From positions 18,903,248 through 18,967,247 of the forward strand of contig OY540811.1 in the NCBI GenBank assembly GCA_961205875.1: DNA of 64,000 nucleotides, read 5' to 3'. Both the position numbers and the translations under genes were made by a program. The stretch comes from Sialis fuliginosa (lineage: Eukaryota > Arthropoda > Insecta > Megaloptera > Sialidae). The notes beneath the pieces are model-generated. The model had not been told where the DNA came from. It was given only the letters and a program-made list of their open reading frames with translations, and ran no database searches. Every line of letters begins with the position of its first letter. Within the stretch, counting starts at the first letter, position 1. Below are positions 60,809-64,000 of this stretch, piece after piece.

Positions 60809-62083
60809 TTAATGAAATAAAATGACACATAGAAAAAACAATGCTCCTTAAAATGGCTAAATGAGTATATGGTGGGTGAGATTTGTACTAAATGAGCAAT
60901 AACATGTACTTACATATATAATATTTTATAAATCGTACAGAGTTGATGTTCTAATAAAATACAAGTAAACTGTTCTTGATTAGGGCAATCTATTAGAGCG
61001 AAATCGAGTTGATTAGTTTTGGGTTGGTTAGTTTTCGTTAGGTTAGGTCTATTCTAATCCATCAACACGTGATATTTGATAGTTGTGACATTATTTGTAA
61101 TATCACACCTTATGTTTAGAATAATGCTCAGAATTCAAAATGTTATTGCTCAAATATAATATATTTAATGCTCAAAGTATATAAAATATTGCGCGCTTAA
61201 ATACTACCCAATTACAATTGGTTCTATTCTACAACTAACAATAAGAGACTCTCATGTATATGTATTTGTTAAAAAAAAAATAGGCAAAAATTTATAATAA
61301 ATATGTATAACTTTTTTAATTAAATGTTTAATGTAATAATTTAATAAACCTGCCAGACAAATGCATACTTTTAATTGAATTTGTCATAAAATTGCATCAT
61401 AATATATCTCTGAACTTTTTGATCAACAAAATTGTCAGAATTTTTAATTATCATTTTACCCTGCAGCGATTTTCTTTTTGTGCCTCCATTTTCAAATTTG
61501 CTTTGGATAATTAAATTGTGTTGATGCTTTAAATTAAATTTTAACTATGGACCTTTTATATCACAATTACTTAATATTTTTAAAATGTATATTAATTTTA
61601 GGTTATAAAAATAAGAAAATACAGTGGAACTAAAACTTACAGTTTTATACTACATAAATAAAAATTAGTTAACTCGTTAAAACGTACATATATTTTAATA
61701 CTAAATATTTGATTAAAAAAATAATAACAGTAATTAATAATAAATCACCATTTAAAATTAAATAAATGGAAAAAACAATAAACAATATTCATATAATGTA
61801 ATAAAAACACCTTTTGTATACAATACAAAGTATCGTTTTCGGGTATAAAAAATACGATATTTCTTTTTTATATAAAATCTAAAACTGTAATTAAAAAGCA
61901 CAAAATATATATTCACAATATTACGTATTGCTGTTACGTAACAAACAATTAAAGTACTTTTGTGGTATTTTTATCAGCTTTTAGTTATTATGTACATATA
62001 CACACACAGAACTTTCGGCTTTATACATGGCCATTTTTTATTTCATCCTTTAATCCTCTGCATATTTCTGAACGGTCAGCGTG
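60809..62083. other. AT-rich spacer
   Basis: No gene. cgttaggttaggtctatt near 61037-61055 holds two TTAGG units, too few to call telomeric. Confidence 0.5.
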
Positions 62084-62398
62084 CAGTGGCGTCTCTACAA
62101 AATATATTCAGAGTGTGTAAGATAAAAAATTGAAACTTGTTCAAGATTTTCATTTCTCGTTGTTATACATATATAAATAAATTTTTAGGGGGAAAATTAA
62201 CGCTCTTTTTGAGTATTTCTAATGGGATCAATATATTTATAACTTGTTCATCCATCAGTTTTTAATTATTATATAAATATGAAATACAAATTAAACAGAA
62301 TATTTTTTCATCATATGGCTATTTTCAATAAGAAAGTGAAATTTAAACTTAAACTATCTTACATGGATTTAAAAGTTTAAATGTCGCAGACGCCAATG
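62084..62398. mobile_element. Possible hAT MITE
   Basis: cagtggcgtct at 62084-62094 and agacgccaatg at 62388-62398 form an 11-bp inverted pair with one mismatch, and CAGTGGCGT is a common hAT start. Flanking 8-mers do not match, so the call is tentative. Confidence 0.3.
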
Positions 62399-62608
62399 TT
62401 TATGTATGCATGGTATTTATTTTTCCACTCCAATTAAAACACAATAGTGGACTTGTGCTTTATATTTTTTGTTTTTCTCATACACTTCAGATCCTATTAA
62501 TAATCCTTGCTTTTTATAACGTTTTGCTTTTTGTGCTCACAGACCTTCCCTTAATTTTTTTGTTGAAAGGATAATAACTTTATAAACTCATGCATTAAAT
62601 TTTCTATT

Positions 62609-62834
62609 GAATACAAACCAAATCAATAGAGCATATTTGTGCAAATTTTCAAACGATTTAAAGAAATGTTTCTATTATAATTTTCAATTATTTATTAATT
62701 ATTATTAAAGTGAATAATTTTAAATTGAAAACAAACCAAATCAATAGAGTAGAGTTGTGCACATTGTCAAACGATTTAAATAAATTTTTGTATTATGATT
62801 TTCAATTATTTATAAATTATTATCAATGTGAATG
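62609..62834 (+). repeat. Two-unit tandem duplication, 118-bp period
   Basis: gaatacaaaccaaatcaata at 62609 and gaaaacaaaccaaatcaata at 62727 start two units. Each continues caaacgatttaaa, ttttcaattatttat and ends gtgaat. The units differ at several sites, so the duplication is old. Noncoding. Confidence 0.85.
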
Positions 62835-62944
62835 GTCTTTGACATAGTTTTCATTAAAGTTTTTACTGATTGTGAGTGAGTACAATACCAGACTAAAATC
62901 TTAATACCAGTATTAAGTCATTTTTATGTTCAAAACCGGAATAA

Positions 62945-63180
62945 TAATGTGTTTCTTATACAAACTTTTCCCTCCCTTGCAACCCCTCATTGGTTGAATT
63001 TTGGGAAATGCTAAAATACGTGTTTCATTATTTGTATAGTAGAGTATTTATTTTATGTTTAAAGTAAATCTCACCAAAAAAATATTTTTTACCATACAAA
63101 CTTTTACATCCAAAATAAAAAAAATTTTAATCAAAAATATCCGGAATCTTGTTTTTTTTATCGTCGAAACGCTGACGAAG
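62945..63180 (+). repeat. Retroelement-derived repeat, copy 3 (tail part)
   Basis: tctcattatttgta-like text, gtttaaagtaaatctcacca and catacaaacttttacatcca match 12600-12715. ttatacaaacttttccctcc, caacccctcattggttgaat upstream is the same LINE-tail formula. The 62-codon frame at 63055-63243 lies over it and is not a gene. Confidence 0.5.
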
Positions 63181-64000
63181 AAAACATTATACGCTCATGT
63201 TTCTCAAATAATCTATCATTTTATTTTATCGATACTAAAATAGATTTTCATACTTATTCAAATTGTATAATACTATACATTTAATCTTTTTTAAGTCATC
63301 CATAAAAAATATACAATGAAAAAGTTTCTATTGCATTGTTGCAAAGTAATAAAACACGTCTTATTACTATTTTTGTTGCTCATTTCTGAATTCTTTTGAT
63401 ACGGATATTATAAAGTAAATATACCCTACTAAGAATTCATTTCATAAAATATTTAAAATGTATGAAAGCAAGTAGATTATCTATTATATATATACATACA
63501 CATGCATAATATGTATAAAATGCTTAAACATATGTAAATTGGTTATGAATTTTTCGTATATATATTAAACATTCTTTTGTGAGGTTTTTTTCTTATTAAA
63601 ATATTTCACATATTCTATATGAAACATAGGATGATGAAATGATGATATAGAATACATATACACATGAACTCATATAGAAAATTATGAGGTCATTTGCTTT
63701 TCATTTATAAATATTCTGAGAATATGTATTTTTTAAATAACCTTATCTTATATATTATATTCTTTTGTAATTGCATAAAAGTAAATATACATACATAAAA
63801 ATATTTTTGTTCAAATACAGTTACTATAAAATTCAATAAATATTTTAATTGTAATAAAAAATGTCTACATTTAAATTTTATGCATAATAAAAGTTAAATC
63901 GATTAAAGAACGGAAGGAATGTAATATAAGAATATATAGGTACCTATCTAATATTCAACATCATATCCTTATTTGTTTTCAGATAGTATATTATGAAGTC
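63181..64000. other. AT-rich spacer to window end
   Basis: Nothing supported. TATA/TACATA-rich to the end. Confidence 0.5.

Noticed and set aside
61037..61055. TTAGG-TTAGG, insect telomere motif
   Set aside because: Only two units, and no array or subtelomeric context.
1..64000. CRISPR arrays, bacterial operons, rRNA or true tRNA genes
   Set aside because: No regularly spaced short repeats, no coding-dense regions, no rRNA-like sequence and no complete cloverleaf on either strand.

Overview
This 64-kb window is AT-rich eukaryotic DNA with no intact protein-coding gene that I can recognise. The longest open frame is about 124 codons, and it starts inside a repeat. No frame gives a recognisable conserved domain apart from one broken zinc-finger tail of a transposase. 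Retroelement tails with GCGAGCGAAGCCGCGG and 'gcttcgcacggg' signatures, pogo, hAT and Harbinger-type short elements, and many TACATA/TATGTA strings suggest an insect, or at least an arthropod. I cannot fix the order. The stretch reads as intergenic or long-intron DNA.

Layout. 1-5.4 kb: a non-autonomous element with a perfect 9-bp target duplication (2996-3523) lies next to a decayed transposase tail (3995-4170), then a hairpin with 46-nt arms (5227-5384). 5.4-20.6 kb: AT-rich spacer with a TTA-flanked element (8679-8997), a hAT-like element (11027-11754), a fold-back element (13372-14343), and LINE-tail and SINE-like pieces. 20.6-29.6 kb: one copy of a three-copy terminal-inverted-repeat family, a hammerhead-like relic (23030-23076, minus) and long empty stretches. 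29.6-34.1 kb: three fold-back elements in a row. The middle one is a 2.7-kb palindrome with nearly identical inner arms. Two of the three carry nested insertions, and in each case the other arm preserves the empty site. 34-40 kb: a hAT element with perfect 8-bp target duplications (37339-37725), a SINE-like piece and a five-unit minisatellite inside a repeat (39074-39600). 41-49 kb: GC-richer, low-repeat islands, including a 100-bp segment present twice 400 bp apart. They look more like conserved non-coding or regulatory DNA than transposon debris. The 46791-47644 element sits among them. 49-64 kb: a fourth fold-back (49244-50200), one small ORF with a signal-peptide-like start (50440-50676), retroelement tails, a second hammerhead-like fold (56037-56131), two more copies of the three-copy family and a second TTA-flanked element.

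The window does not show genes working together. Its main content is a layered insertion history, including elements within palindromes, plus a cluster of possible cis-regulatory islands between about 41 and 48.4 kb. The strongest candidates for something undescribed are the 2.7-kb palindrome (a possible hairpin-RNA source) and the hammerhead-like motifs set inside long hairpins. All family assignments rest on terminal motifs and target duplications read by eye. No database search was possible.
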